43,857 nt of DNA from a virus (IMGVR_UViG_3300034021_000225:1-43857); one strand, 5' to 3'. Positions 8,842 to 18,061 are shown, counted from the first letter of the stretch. Notes: generated from the sequence alone by a model not told the origin. Numbers and translations are program-made.

Positions 8842-11800
8842 TTAAAACGGACGCCCAGATTCAATTTGGGCCTTTAACCTATTTGCAAGTTGTAACCAAT
8901 TGCGATAGGGAGTCATGCTATTGCTTCCCGCAGGAGCAGGCGCAAGAAAATCTACGCTAGCAATTGTACCATCTTGAGATACAACCCGACCAGTGCCTCC
9001 TTGAATACCTACCATTTGGCCTGGATTAATACGTTGTCCAGGTGTCACAGAGATATTATCAAGGTGAGCATAAACCACATCAACTTGATCGCCAGTTACT
9101 GGATCGGTAGATTCAACAACAATCATGTTTCCATAATTACCATTGTTCCTACGAATCTCTTTAACAGTTCCAGGCAGCACTGCGCCAAACCGTTTATCAG
9201 CAAACCAGAGATCCATGCCAGGTTGGAAAGAATTGCCTGGTGTTTCAATACGAACTGATTGAATGTTGCTGGCAGACATATTAACGGGTGTTCCCCGTCC
9301 CATCCGTTCTTGCCGCATACGTTGAAGCATGACGGACGCATCTAGGGTAGCCCGATTACCAGCAATATTGGTATAAGGGTTCCTGCCATTAAAATCTTTA
9401 ACAGCAGCAAACTCATTACTAAGATCCGCAAGTGCGCCTTGTAGATCATTAGTCCGACCACTTACATAACCAGCAAGCCGAGTACGACCATTGCTTCCAT
9501 TTGTAAAATAACTTTCAAACAAACGATCCTGAACTTCAGGAGTAAATTTGCTAGTTAGAGGAATACCCGTGTCTCTCAACAAGGCTTGAAGTGTAGTCTT
9601 CTTGAATTGATAGCCACCAAGAACATTATACCCACCAGTGTCATAAGTCTTAAGGACTTGCTGAATGGTCATGTTTGTCAAGTTGGGAACACCACCAGGG
9701 GTATCATCAGCATTGCCCCTATTGGCAGCATTATAGCCCATTGCCCCGCCTTCTTTAGCGCGAATCGCATCACGAAGATCAGTATAGGCTTGGCCTTGTC
9801 CAGCACTTTGACTATACATGGTACGATTTTTATCTCTAGTGAGAGCCGAACGTGCTTGAGAAATTTGTAGGGCGCTAGAACGTGGATTGGCAAGAATACG
9901 AGCAGCCGTCGGATTAAGAGCGAAGTTTGCTTGATAAATCTTTTGAGCTGCCGATTGATCCATTCCACTTACATCAATTTGAAGTGGCTTGGCTTGAGAT
10001 TTAAGTAATTGATACGGGTCAACACCAGCAGCCGAAGCAATCAACGTTGTGCGTTCATCAGGCTTGCCACCTGCCTTAATGGCGTCAACATTTCTTTGAA
10101 TCTCTTCAGCACTGAGATTTTTGCCGTAAGAAGATACAACAGGAGGAAGACTACTAAGAGCAGAGTTAACAAGATTTTTAATGGAAGGAGGAGCTTTTAC
10201 GGTATACCTATCAGCACCAAAGGCACTCAAATTAGGCAGAGTTGCTTTACCACTAGAGTCTCGTCCAACTTCATACCTTTTATTGGTTTCTAATTGTTTA
10301 CGTCCCCAATCAAGAAGTTCCTGTGTAAGATACGTTACAGTAAGTCCTTCACCTTTCTTTCTAGCAGCCGCTTCCAAGCTTTTTCCGTAAACCAATGCTT
10401 CATAAGCCAAGGCTTTGGCAAAGGGAGTGGCGGTTGCCCTTGCGTTTTCTGGATCACCATCCGTCAAGGATAGTTTAGAAATTAGGTCAGTCCTAAAGGT
10501 TCCAATCAACGAGGGCAATAAAGCTTCTAGCTTGGCTTCTCCAACATCATCAACAAAATCAGCCTTCTTAGTATTATAAGCATCCTGACCAATATAACCC
10601 TCAGCATAGAGAGCATTTAGCTGAGCTTTATTATTAACGGTTCGCAGAATTGCCTCTTCATTAGCTTTAGAGTAATTCCGTTCAAAACCTTTAAGTTTAA
10701 GAAGACCAGCCGCAGCCGCAGCAGGATTAGTCTTACCTAACTCAGTAAACAGTTGGAAGGCTTTATCGTAAACCTTTTGTGCTTCTTGAAGGTTGCCAGT
10801 CGTTTGGGCAAGAGTAACTTCACTAAGAATATCTTCGGATCGCTTAGCCGTGTCTTGTTCTTCTTTAAGATCAATTTGCTCCTGTTCGACTTCAATAGAC
10901 TTTCGGAGCTGATTCATTTCTCCAAGGAACCGCTGGCCAAACGTACCAAGCCCAGGCTTTTCAGGATTCAAAAAGTATCCATCAATTTTGTTGAGAAAAG
11001 TATCACGTTCAGAAGGAGCTAACGTACCCGCAATGTCTTGAATTTGTTTAAAGATCCAAGAGTTTGCTTTTGAGTAATCTCCATTAAAAACGGTTTCCTT
11101 AACTTCTTCAAGGACTCCTGTAATAAAAGCCTGACCAAGCTCTGGATTAAGCAACGTGTTGACGCCGTTGTTCAATTTAACAATCAGCGTTTCCTGCTTC
11201 AAGCCTTTACGATTTATGTTAATCTCTTGCATCTTTTCAGCGGAAAGCTTCTGCTTAACGCGCATCAAAGTAGGAACAAGGTACTCCGAAAGAATTGCTG
11301 GATTAACATTTTCAAGTTTAGACGCCGTAATAAACTCTTGCGTTGCATAAGCCATTACAGCTTTTAGTTCTGGATCATCCGTGGGTGTAGCAGGGGTGAT
11401 CGTTTTTGTAGAACCATCAGCTAGCCTAATGGGAATCTGAATATCAGATTTAGTCAGGAAATTATTAAAAAAAGACTCAGCATTACCGGCTGCCAGTTCT
11501 GCCAAACCAGTTGCTTGACCTACGCGTTCCCATTCGTTAAGCCTACGACTCTGTTTGCGAAACGTTTCAGCAGCAGCAGGGTCAACTGTTTCCAATTGAT
11601 TGACTACTTGTTGATCAGCAGCCGCCCCTTCTTTAAGCAACCCAACCTTTTGTTTATATTGTTGAAATGCTTCAGGATCAGGAGTCAACTCTCCATTTAA
11701 AACTCTAAACCGTTCTCGATCAAAATCAGCCTTATTTTTTTCTTTTTGTTTATTAACAATGAATCCAGAAAGAGTTTCGCTGAATTGAGCAAAAGCCTGA

Positions 11801-11928
11801 AGATCCTGTTCGGACTGCCGTAGCATCATTCGCGAAGGATCGTATGCGTCGACGGGTTGAAAAGAAGGATTGGTTTGAGATCCAGTTAGAGCAACCTGCT
11901 GGCCAGGGGATTCATAAATACTAGCCAT
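8842..11928 (-). CDS. Internal virion protein with lysozyme-like and degenerate LytM domains (T7 gp15 position)
   Basis: 1028 aa. Residues 1 to about 700 are mostly charged helix without recognisable motifs. Residues about 714-860 resemble a lysozyme-type domain, with candidate catalytic Glu726 in AIRAKEGG followed by GYNAANRG and GGYQFKKTTLQAL. Residues about 895-1000 align with the LytM/M23 peptidase core (FQPGMDLW, GNYGNMIVVES, VVYAHLDNISV, PGQMVGIQGGTGR). The zinc-binding positions are altered: HxxxD is Gln902-PGM-Asp906 and HxHF is SVDF with Asp993, while His955 of YAHL is kept. It is likely ejected to open the cell wall at infection. It follows the gp14-like gene closely. Confidence 0.82.
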   Translation of the reverse strand: MASIYESPGQQVALTGSQTNPSFQPVDAYDPSRMMLRQSEQDLQAFAQFSETLSGFIVNKQKEKNKADFDRERFRVLNGELTPDPEAFQQYKQKVGLLKEGAAADQQVVNQLETVDPAAAETFRKQSRRLNEWERVGQATGLAELAAGNAESFFNNFLTKSDIQIPIRLADGSTKTITPATPTDDPELKAVMAYATQEFITASKLENVNPAILSEYLVPTLMRVKQKLSAEKMQEININRKGLKQETLIVKLNNGVNTLLNPELGQAFITGVLEEVKETVFNGDYSKANSWIFKQIQDIAGTLAPSERDTFLNKIDGYFLNPEKPGLGTFGQRFLGEMNQLRKSIEVEQEQIDLKEEQDTAKRSEDILSEVTLAQTTGNLQEAQKVYDKAFQLFTELGKTNPAAAAAGLLKLKGFERNYSKANEEAILRTVNNKAQLNALYAEGYIGQDAYNTKKADFVDDVGEAKLEALLPSLIGTFRTDLISKLSLTDGDPENARATATPFAKALAYEALVYGKSLEAAARKKGEGLTVTYLTQELLDWGRKQLETNKRYEVGRDSSGKATLPNLSAFGADRYTVKAPPSIKNLVNSALSSLPPVVSSYGKNLSAEEIQRNVDAIKAGGKPDERTTLIASAAGVDPYQLLKSQAKPLQIDVSGMDQSAAQKIYQANFALNPTAARILANPRSSALQISQARSALTRDKNRTMYSQSAGQGQAYTDLRDAIRAKEGGAMGYNAANRGNADDTPGGVPNLTNMTIQQVLKTYDTGGYNVLGGYQFKKTTLQALLRDTGIPLTSKFTPEVQDRLFESYFTNGSNGRTRLAGYVSGRTNDLQGALADLSNEFAAVKDFNGRNPYTNIAGNRATLDASVMLQRMRQERMGRGTPVNMSASNIQSVRIETPGNSFQPGMDLWFADKRFGAVLPGTVKEIRRNNGNYGNMIVVESTDPVTGDQVDVVYAHLDNISVTPGQRINPGQMVGIQGGTGRVVSQDGTIASVDFLAPAPAGSNSMTPYRNWLQLANRLKAQIESGRPF

Positions 11929-11934
11929 AGTTAG

Positions 11935-12462
11935 TTACTTAGGTTTAAGCGATTCAGCAGTAGTGTAACCAGTAAGAGCAGAGCCAGCCAACCCAAGCGC
12001 AAGTCCCCCCATGCTAGGCTTAGCCAACCTTTGCGAGGCAGCAGAAATGTTAGCAGTCTTTTGTTGGTTATAAATGCTTTCCATGCCAAAGAAATAATCC
12101 TGTTGGGCATAAGCAAGGTTCATACCAAGAGCCCCTAGATCCTTTCCTTCAACACGTTCAGCATCGGCTAGAAGGCCCCCGATAGATTGCCCAGTACGTC
12201 CAGCAGACAAGACAGTTCCTTGCGCCTGGAGACGTTTTACAAGACCCTCCTCTGCCTGTTGAGATGCTTTTTCCACCTCACCCTTCAGCTTAAGTTGTGT
12301 TTGTTGGTAAGCTCGGTTAGCAGCTTCTTGATTAAGATTACGTTGTTGCTGGTAAGCTCGTTCTGAAGCGGCAGCCGCTTGACTTTGAGCTTGAAATCCA
12401 GCAATAGATTGAACGGCGCTCATCAAGCCCGTTGCAATTCCTATGGTAATAGGTTCGCACAT
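11935..12462 (-). CDS. Internal virion protein, T7 gp14-like
   Basis: 175 aa. N-terminal hydrophobic/Gly-Ala segment (MCEPITIGIATGLMSAVQ), a long Gln/Ala-rich helix (AQSQAAAASERAYQQQRN), and a C-terminal Gly-rich hydrophobic segment (MGGLALGLAGSALTGY). Composition, size and place between the gp13-like and gp15-position genes fit T7 gp14, a virion protein that enters the outer membrane during DNA ejection. It overlaps the gp13-like gene by 22 bp in another frame, which suggests coupled translation. Confidence 0.78.
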   Translation of the reverse strand: MCEPITIGIATGLMSAVQSIAGFQAQSQAAAASERAYQQQRNLNQEAANRAYQQTQLKLKGEVEKASQQAEEGLVKRLQAQGTVLSAGRTGQSIGGLLADAERVEGKDLGALGMNLAYAQQDYFFGMESIYNQQKTANISAASQRLAKPSMGGLALGLAGSALTGYTTAESLKPK

Positions 12463-12911
12463 GATTTTGTTAATTTAGCAAATTCAACATAAGTAAGATT
12501 GGTTTGAGTGGTAACATACATAAGCTTTTTAAATCCAAGCATATGGAGCAGTTTCATGTGCATCCTATTTCTTGGATCAGCAATGTTATGTAACATCTCA
12601 TAGGAGGTCTGTTGTTCGACCCATTTCTTAGCCTCCTTAAAAAATAGTTTGGGATACGGACGGACATGTGGTGTAGTAAGCATCCATATGGCTCCGCAAT
12701 GGGCATCGGTTCTGGATACCCCCGCTATCCCGCAGATCTCTCCAAGGGGATTCCTGAAGGTCACAGGGTTGTCTGAGAGGTCCATAGAAAGGCAGAGGGC
12801 GGCCTCCATAATTTTATGGCCAAGACCCTCTAGTTCCCTTCGATCATCTTCTTGTAGGTGCTGAGCCACCCAGATTGCGTCTGAGCGGCTCGCTTTGTGG
12901 ATTAGGTTCAC
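12441..12911 (-). CDS. T7 gp13-like protein, GNAT-like fold (predicted)
   Basis: 156 aa. The sequence (MNLIHKASRSDAIWVAQHL, GLGHKIMEAA, GEICGIAGVSRTDAHCGAIW, MHMKLLHMLGFKK) has the layout of an acetyltransferase-like fold: substrate helix, strand with Gly-Ile-Ala-Gly, and the terminal helix-strand of the acceptor domain. T7 gp13, needed for virion morphogenesis, occupies the same position after tail tube B and belongs to this type. Catalytic activity is not implied. It starts 3 bp after the tail tube B stop. Confidence 0.75.
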   Translation of the reverse strand: MNLIHKASRSDAIWVAQHLQEDDRRELEGLGHKIMEAALCLSMDLSDNPVTFRNPLGEICGIAGVSRTDAHCGAIWMLTTPHVRPYPKLFFKEAKKWVEQQTSYEMLHNIADPRNRMHMKLLHMLGFKKLMYVTTQTNLTYVEFAKLTKSCANLLP

Positions 12912-12914
12912 GTT

Positions 12915-15827
12915 TTAAAGGGACTGGATTCCCTTGTTATTGTAAGTACCTTCCCAATCAATCGAAGTAAAAGCTGTTGGGAATGGATTATCAGCAACAA
13001 GTTTAAATTCAAACCGATTACCCTTAGCCATGATAGGGACCACGCTTTGAGCATTCCGGATGATTGGAACATTATTGGCTAGATAATAATTAGCATTGAT
13101 TTGTGGTAATTCCAACGTAAAATCAGCACGTCCTTCAGATTTAACAATAGCCTTATATGGGCCAGAGTTATAACTGTTGATCCGTAGCCGATGAACAGTA
13201 GGAATGTTTAGGGTATCTTTATTAGCACTGGTGGCATCCCTTACAAAGTAGAAGGCAGGAAGCTCAGCGGTAGCAGTATACTTGTACCCAATAGCAAACT
13301 TTGATGTGGTTTGATCACCTTCAGCCGTAAGGAAATACTTTTGTCCCGCTGGCTTGGTATTATCAAATTGCAAAGTTTGTTCTTCAAAGTACCCAGCAAC
13401 ATCTGGATTCATATACATCAATACGGGCTGCTCATTTGTGTTCTCAAATCCCTCTTTAAAGCAGATGTGAGTAAGATCAGTAACCGAATCGTAAGTAAGA
13501 ACTGGATTGTAATCAAAGAAATCCAACCTTACATCAATGTATTGACCTTCAAACAGCAGTGATTGACTGGGGGTATCCGTCAACAATGCCATCTTACTAA
13601 GTACATAGTTACTACCTTGTTTGGTAACCATATACATCATGTCTTGGTCAAAATCAAATGCTTCAACAGTTCCTGGGAACAGCCAACGTGACCATGAAGA
13701 CAACCTACCTTGATCACCATTTTGGAACCACCGATAGATATAAATAGAACTGGGTTCAGATTTACTAAGGATGGCCATTACTCCAGCACTTGTGGAGCAT
13801 TTAATTCTAGAAATGCCAGTAGGAATATAATAAGGAATAAACCTTGTTAATTCAACAACAGTAGGCTTTCCAGTGTTACTAGTTGCATCCATTTCATAAA
13901 GAGAAGATGCCCTTTGCCCTTCTTCAAGGAACACATAACTAGGGCCAATGTCAACAGGAGAAATGGTATCTGTAAGGCTATAAGTAGCCAAAACGTTTAC
14001 TTCAGCTGTTTTAGGAGAGAAGGCTTCTGTTGTCGTATTAAGTAGATACTGCCCATTGTCTCCAAAGATATAAAGACCATTAGGTCCAGGAATGGCATCT
14101 TTAAACCGGATGGGTTTAAGAGAGCTGGCACTAAGATCAATTGGATCACTGTCAATCAGTGTAATCACTGTATCAGCAAAGAAATTAAAATAATCTCCTG
14201 CCTGTGAGCAAATCACATTCTGACGAGAAGTGAAGATCAGACGATTCTTATAAAAGGCAATGGCGTCAATTGGGTAACCAACAAAGGTTGGAGTTGGGTT
14301 TGTTTCAACGTCACCAACAATTCTAGGTTTCCAATATTTAAGCCGCGCATCGTCTCCACTTAGGTTTGCGGAGTTAACGGACACCACAGTAAATGTATCT
14401 CCAGCAGCACTGGTTACCGTATTAGCTGCCGTGTATCCTTGACCAGCTTGCTGAATACGAACGGTATCAATTACACCAGTTGTTGTGGTAGTAATTGTTA
14501 GGCCAGCTCTAAGAGTATTATTAATGGTAGCAAACGTACCATTGGGGGTATAAACTATGTTACCGACAGTTAAAGATGATCCAAAAGTATCACCAATCTC
14601 TTCTCCATTAAGATACCAAGTCTTAAAGAAACTACCTTGAACAACGTAACTAGAAGACGTTGCTAGAGTTGTAGAGGTGGTAACATTAGTTTTAATTTTT
14701 GTTACCAAAAGTCTTAAATTACTACCTGATCCACCAGTTACCGCAAACGATTCATCGACTACATGTCCACCACTTGTAGCAGACAGGACGCTAATGGAAT
14801 TAGGAATGCCAGTAACACTTGTCAAACCAGCACTAGCCAAAGCAGACGCTTCATCAAGCTTACGATAGGTAAAGGTTCCGTTTGCTTCCCTGATAATGGC
14901 ATGAGGCATTGTCTCCTCATTGATGGTGGTTACCGTGTTTGGAGCAATTGTCTCCTCCCACACCCCAGCACCCGAAGCTGTATTATCAGTTGTTTGAAAA
15001 ATTACCCAATAATCATCAGCACCCGTATCATTAGACCCAGATACTTTAATCTTAAGCCCATCAAGGAATTGCTTAGGAAGCTGACCAGGAGATGTCACAG
15101 ACCCCTTATATGCTTCAATGGATGTACCAGCATTACCACCCCTTGCTTCAATAGCAAAGTCAGCATTGTCAGCACGTCTAATATGAATGTTGTTGCCAAC
15201 ACCAGTGGCTACCCAAGAAGCATTTAGGTTGATGGTAGTAACTAAATTATCAACAATATCTTTAACGTTTAACTGGTTTGTGGTACCAGATGTAACGTTT
15301 TCAGGTGTTGTGTAGGTAAACTCTGTGCTATTGAGTTTGATGGTATATGTTGATTTATAAGCAATTGTATTAATTGCAACAAACGCATAAGGATTAATTG
15401 ATGCGCTTGTCGTTGCTGCCATGCTTACGGTCTTGTTCCTATTGAGAACAAAGATGTAATCATTAATTTGAAGAACTTGAAGATCGTCCTGTGAATCATG
15501 AACAGCATAAGCCGTGGATTCTGCCGCCACTGCGTTAACAGTCTGCTGAATACCAGTGTTGGCACTCCAAATCTTGAGAGCACCAGCTTGGCTAAATTGC
15601 ATGACGTACTTTTCATCATTGTCCCGAAAGACCATGAACCACGTACCATCAGCAACTGGGTTGTCCAACTTACGAATTGCTTGAAGACCAGGACGCTTCA
15701 TCAACCCAAGGGCAACATCTGGATAATAATTATCACAGCTTCTTAGTTGCCCATTAAATTTAACAGTATCAGGTTGCTGGGAAACACCACCAATAAGACT
15801 ACTGATTTTCTGTGAAATAGCTGCCAT
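12915..15827 (-). CDS. Tail tubular protein B (T7 gp12-like)
   Basis: 970 aa. The opening is diagnostic of the gp12 nozzle family: MAAISQKISSLIGGVSQQP, then LRSCDNYYPDVALGLMKRPG. The remainder is beta-rich with an insert of about 250 residues in the first half compared with T7 gp12 (794 aa). It forms the nozzle below the gp11 ring. It follows tail tube A with a one-base overlap (TAATG at 15827), so the two are probably co-translated. Confidence 0.93.
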   Translation of the reverse strand: MAAISQKISSLIGGVSQQPDTVKFNGQLRSCDNYYPDVALGLMKRPGLQAIRKLDNPVADGTWFMVFRDNDEKYVMQFSQAGALKIWSANTGIQQTVNAVAAESTAYAVHDSQDDLQVLQINDYIFVLNRNKTVSMAATTSASINPYAFVAINTIAYKSTYTIKLNSTEFTYTTPENVTSGTTNQLNVKDIVDNLVTTINLNASWVATGVGNNIHIRRADNADFAIEARGGNAGTSIEAYKGSVTSPGQLPKQFLDGLKIKVSGSNDTGADDYWVIFQTTDNTASGAGVWEETIAPNTVTTINEETMPHAIIREANGTFTYRKLDEASALASAGLTSVTGIPNSISVLSATSGGHVVDESFAVTGGSGSNLRLLVTKIKTNVTTSTTLATSSSYVVQGSFFKTWYLNGEEIGDTFGSSLTVGNIVYTPNGTFATINNTLRAGLTITTTTTGVIDTVRIQQAGQGYTAANTVTSAAGDTFTVVSVNSANLSGDDARLKYWKPRIVGDVETNPTPTFVGYPIDAIAFYKNRLIFTSRQNVICSQAGDYFNFFADTVITLIDSDPIDLSASSLKPIRFKDAIPGPNGLYIFGDNGQYLLNTTTEAFSPKTAEVNVLATYSLTDTISPVDIGPSYVFLEEGQRASSLYEMDATSNTGKPTVVELTRFIPYYIPTGISRIKCSTSAGVMAILSKSEPSSIYIYRWFQNGDQGRLSSWSRWLFPGTVEAFDFDQDMMYMVTKQGSNYVLSKMALLTDTPSQSLLFEGQYIDVRLDFFDYNPVLTYDSVTDLTHICFKEGFENTNEQPVLMYMNPDVAGYFEEQTLQFDNTKPAGQKYFLTAEGDQTTSKFAIGYKYTATAELPAFYFVRDATSANKDTLNIPTVHRLRINSYNSGPYKAIVKSEGRADFTLELPQINANYYLANNVPIIRNAQSVVPIMAKGNRFEFKLVADNPFPTAFTSIDWEGTYNNKGIQSL

Positions 15828-16426
15828 TATCGTGCAATCGTACGGAACGGAGTATAAGAAATATAGAAATTCTGACCCGTTTCAACGCCAAAGATGTTTA
15901 CATCAGATGTGCTTGTATCATAAGCGATACAGTTAGCACGGAGAATACCTTCATCTTGCTGGTTAAATTGGAACATTTCCTTTGATCCAACGACACTTCC
16001 AGCAAACACACGGGCAGCACGTTGAGTGATATAGTCTTTAAAGACCTGAGGAAGATCTTCAAAATCAAACAACCACACCACGTCACAACGGACAGGAACT
16101 GGATTGGTAAATTTATAAGTATGGTTTACTTTATCGTAGAGTTTGCCATCCCTTAATACGGTCTGGTATTGTTGAACATTCGAGTTCTTGTTGTCAGAGA
16201 TTTGAAGTACATTAGTGGGGACTACAATCTCGTTGTTAATATTAGGGGTAAAGGGATAGTTAACTTCGGTATTAAAGTGCCATCCTTCCCCTTGAACTTC
16301 TCGATTAACATTATCAAGAATACTCAATGCCGAGGCAATCTCTGGGTTAGCGATGTCGAGCGACACCACAGGTGCCTGCCCGATGCCAGTCAACATCTGG
16401 TTGATAGCTTGAAGTTGGGTTGTCAT
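15827..16426 (-). CDS. Tail tubular protein A (T7 gp11-like)
   Basis: 199 aa from the ATG giving MTTQLQAINQMLTGIGQAPV, which matches the conserved start of gp11 proteins. A longer in-frame ATG at 16459 exists but would run through the terminator hairpin. Conserved segments include REVQGEGWHFNTE and DYITQRAARVFAGS. The protein forms the ring joining portal and nozzle. It lies just downstream of the capsid terminator, so its level depends on read-through. Confidence 0.92.
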   Translation of the reverse strand: MTTQLQAINQMLTGIGQAPVVSLDIANPEIASALSILDNVNREVQGEGWHFNTEVNYPFTPNINNEIVVPTNVLQISDNKNSNVQQYQTVLRDGKLYDKVNHTYKFTNPVPVRCDVVWLFDFEDLPQVFKDYITQRAARVFAGSVVGSKEMFQFNQQDEGILRANCIAYDTSTSDVNIFGVETGQNFYISYTPFRTIAR

Positions 16427-16442
16427 AGTTCGGACAGGTAAG

Positions 16443-16468
16443 AAAAAAGGGCCACCCAAAGGCAGCCC
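16443..16468 (-). terminator. Intrinsic terminator after the major capsid gene
   Basis: On the minus strand an 8-bp stem GGGCTGCC/GGTGGCCC (two G-T pairs) with loop TTTG is followed directly by TTTTTTCTT. It sits between the capsid stop (16493) and the tail tube A start, the position of T7 T-phi. This is the best-formed terminator in the window. Confidence 0.8.
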
Positions 16469-16492
16469 AATAATACATGAGAGGAACGATCC

Positions 16493-17512
16493 TCAAACGT
16501 TACGGAAAGCACCGGCAACGCCGACGCGCACAGCACCGCAACCATAGGCCAGACGGCCCACGATCACGTCACCTTGGTAGATCACCTTGGTATCGGCGCC
16601 CGTGGTTTGCACGGAGGGACCGATGGCCTCCACAACGCCAGCAGCGTCACGGTGGAAGATCAGGCCGCAGCTATTGGTGAAGTCAGTAGCAACACCATAG
16701 CTGTTGTTTTCGCCAGTCACGGCAGCAGCATCAATAGCAGCACCAGCAGCAGAGCCGTACTTCCCAAGGAAGGGGATGTTGTTGGACTTCTTGATGGAGA
16801 TACCAGCGATCTCATAGAGACCATCACCAGAGTTCATGCTACCACCGGAAGCACCATACTCACGGTTGAGGATGTTGGTATCAACCTGAGAGATCAGGGC
16901 ATAGTATTGACGGGGGCTCAGAACAGCCACACGGCCATCCTTAGGAGCAGCCACTTCGTCAAGACGGGCAGCAGCTTCAAAGAAGCCATCAACCAGTGCT
17001 TGAGCGTCATACTCTTTGCCAGCACCAAGGTTGATTTGGAAACCACCAGGTTCGCCAGTCACAGCAGCAGTAGCAGCCGAGGCACGGTCCAGAACGCGGA
17101 AGATACGGCGATCATAGAACTCAGCCAGGCTTTGGCCGATTTGACGGGCAATAGGACCACGAATGTCATACTGACTCATGATCTCGTCAAGGTTATCCAC
17201 AAAGGCGGATGCCACCAGCAGGTCATCCAGCGCGATGGTGGTTTCGGCTGCCGGGGGGTTGCCCGAACCGAGGATAGGCACACCAGGCGTGCGATAACCA
17301 GCCGAGATACGGCCAGTGTGAATGAATTGAGCTTGCTTACCACCACGGAGGGTCCGGTTCATCACCAGATCCTTAGCAATAGTAGAGTTACGGAAAGCCT
17401 CATACACTTCGCCCGTGAAGAGCTTCAGGAAGAGGTTAGTACGTTGGGCGTAAGAGGGGGATTGACCACCCGTCTTATTAACTTCGCCAAGATAAGTTAC
17501 AGTTGCAGTCAT
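16493..17512 (-). CDS. Major capsid protein (T7 gp10-like, HK97 fold)
   Basis: 339 aa. Begins MTATVTYLGEVNKTGG, followed by the N-arm and spine-helix region (TNLFLKLFTGEVYEAFRN) and the conserved HTGRISAGYRTPGVPI and LDDLLVASAFVDNLDE segments of T7-type capsid proteins. Length is close to T7 gp10A (345 aa). No frameshifted minor form is evident. It is isolated between two terminators (17671-17699 upstream, 16443-16468 downstream) and preceded by about 200 bp of leader. The leader has no obvious Shine-Dalgarno sequence next to the ATG. Confidence 0.96.
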   Translation of the reverse strand: MTATVTYLGEVNKTGGQSPSYAQRTNLFLKLFTGEVYEAFRNSTIAKDLVMNRTLRGGKQAQFIHTGRISAGYRTPGVPILGSGNPPAAETTIALDDLLVASAFVDNLDEIMSQYDIRGPIARQIGQSLAEFYDRRIFRVLDRASAATAAVTGEPGGFQINLGAGKEYDAQALVDGFFEAAARLDEVAAPKDGRVAVLSPRQYYALISQVDTNILNREYGASGGSMNSGDGLYEIAGISIKKSNNIPFLGKYGSAAGAAIDAAAVTGENNSYGVATDFTNSCGLIFHRDAAGVVEAIGPSVQTTGADTKVIYQGDVIVGRLAYGCGAVRVGVAGAFRNV

Positions 17513-17670
17513 TTGTTTGGGAATGAATAATGTTTATCAGTTCCCTAGTACTAGGAGTTGTTGCGCAAATAATATTCGGTTTTTAGGCAATACATGTGTT
17601 GTATTGGGTGTCCACCGCAGCGGGCCAATACTCCAACCGGTTGGGTTTTTAACGTGGTCCCTCCACAAAG
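17513..17670 (-). promoter_or_regulatory. Non-coding leader of the capsid gene
   Basis: About 160 bp without a gene, downstream of the RlpA terminator. It holds a perfect 12-bp palindrome CCTAGTACTAGG (17544-17555) about 32 bp upstream of the capsid ATG, a second inverted repeat CCAACCGGTTGG (17634-17645), and ATTGG/CCAAT arms at about 17605-17630. T7 has its strongest promoter and an mRNA leader here, but I found no copy of the candidate phage promoter 20-mer in this stretch. The hairpins could protect the capsid mRNA or define a processed 5' end. Confidence 0.5.
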
Positions 17671-17699
17671 AAAAGGGGGTCCTACTCCGAGGTGCCCCC
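17671..17699 (-). terminator. Candidate intrinsic terminator upstream of the capsid gene
   Basis: Minus strand: GGGGG (17695-17699 region) ... CCCCC (17675-17679), a 5-bp GC stem extended by CC/GG inside, followed by TTTTCTTTG. It starts 10 bp after the RlpA-like gene stops, so it ends or attenuates the connector/scaffold transcript before the capsid gene. T7 has no terminator here, only after gene 10. Confidence 0.6.
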
Positions 17700-17709
17700 A
17701 ATCCAAAAG

Positions 17710-18006
17710 TTAATTAAGTCGAGTAATAGATACTCTACCAACTCCAGAGCCGGTTAGACCGATCTTGTCAGCCGCACCTTTACTTAGATCAAGACTCCTA
17801 CCATGAGCATAGGGACCCCGATCATTGACCCGAACAACGGCACACCTATTGTAACAAACCTTGAGGCGTGTTCCAAAGGGTAGTGTCTTGTGCGCTGCCG
17901 TAAGGCCGTTTTGATTGTATCGTTCGCCATTGGCAGTTAGGTTTCCATGGAAGCCAGGACCATACCAAGAGCTGATAACAGACAGAGTAGTTAGAAGAGG
18001 TAGCAT
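17710..18006 (-). CDS. RlpA-like lytic transglycosylase (double-psi beta-barrel)
   Basis: 98 aa, almost entirely an RlpA domain: SSWYGPGFHGNLTANGE, LTAAHKTLPFGTRLKV, VVRVNDRGPYAHGRSLDLS, AAADKIG-type ending. The conserved His39 (TAAHKTLP) and Asp62 (NDRGP) that define active RlpA enzymes are present. RlpA cleaves peptidoglycan strands lacking stem peptides. A Cys51/Cys55 pair (CYNRC) is unusual. Only about 12 hydrophobic residues precede the domain; a short export signal is possible, and in-frame codons upstream of the ATG add Lys and more hydrophobics but offer no standard start. Position between scaffold and capsid genes is unexpected for a lysis gene. Role could be lysis or virion entry. 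Confidence 0.85.
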   Translation of the reverse strand: MLPLLTTLSVISSWYGPGFHGNLTANGERYNQNGLTAAHKTLPFGTRLKVCYNRCAVVRVNDRGPYAHGRSLDLSKGAADKIGLTGSGVGRVSITRLN

Positions 18007-18061
18007 GAGAAATTTGCAAAGAACTTTTATATTGCTTACAACGCGTCAAGTGGGAACCAAT

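Noticed and set aside
16574-17530. Long plus-strand ORF of 318 codons
   Set aside because: It lies wholly antisense to the major capsid gene and has Ser/Val/Ile-rich shadow composition. High-expression codon bias of the capsid gene leaves the opposite strand open.
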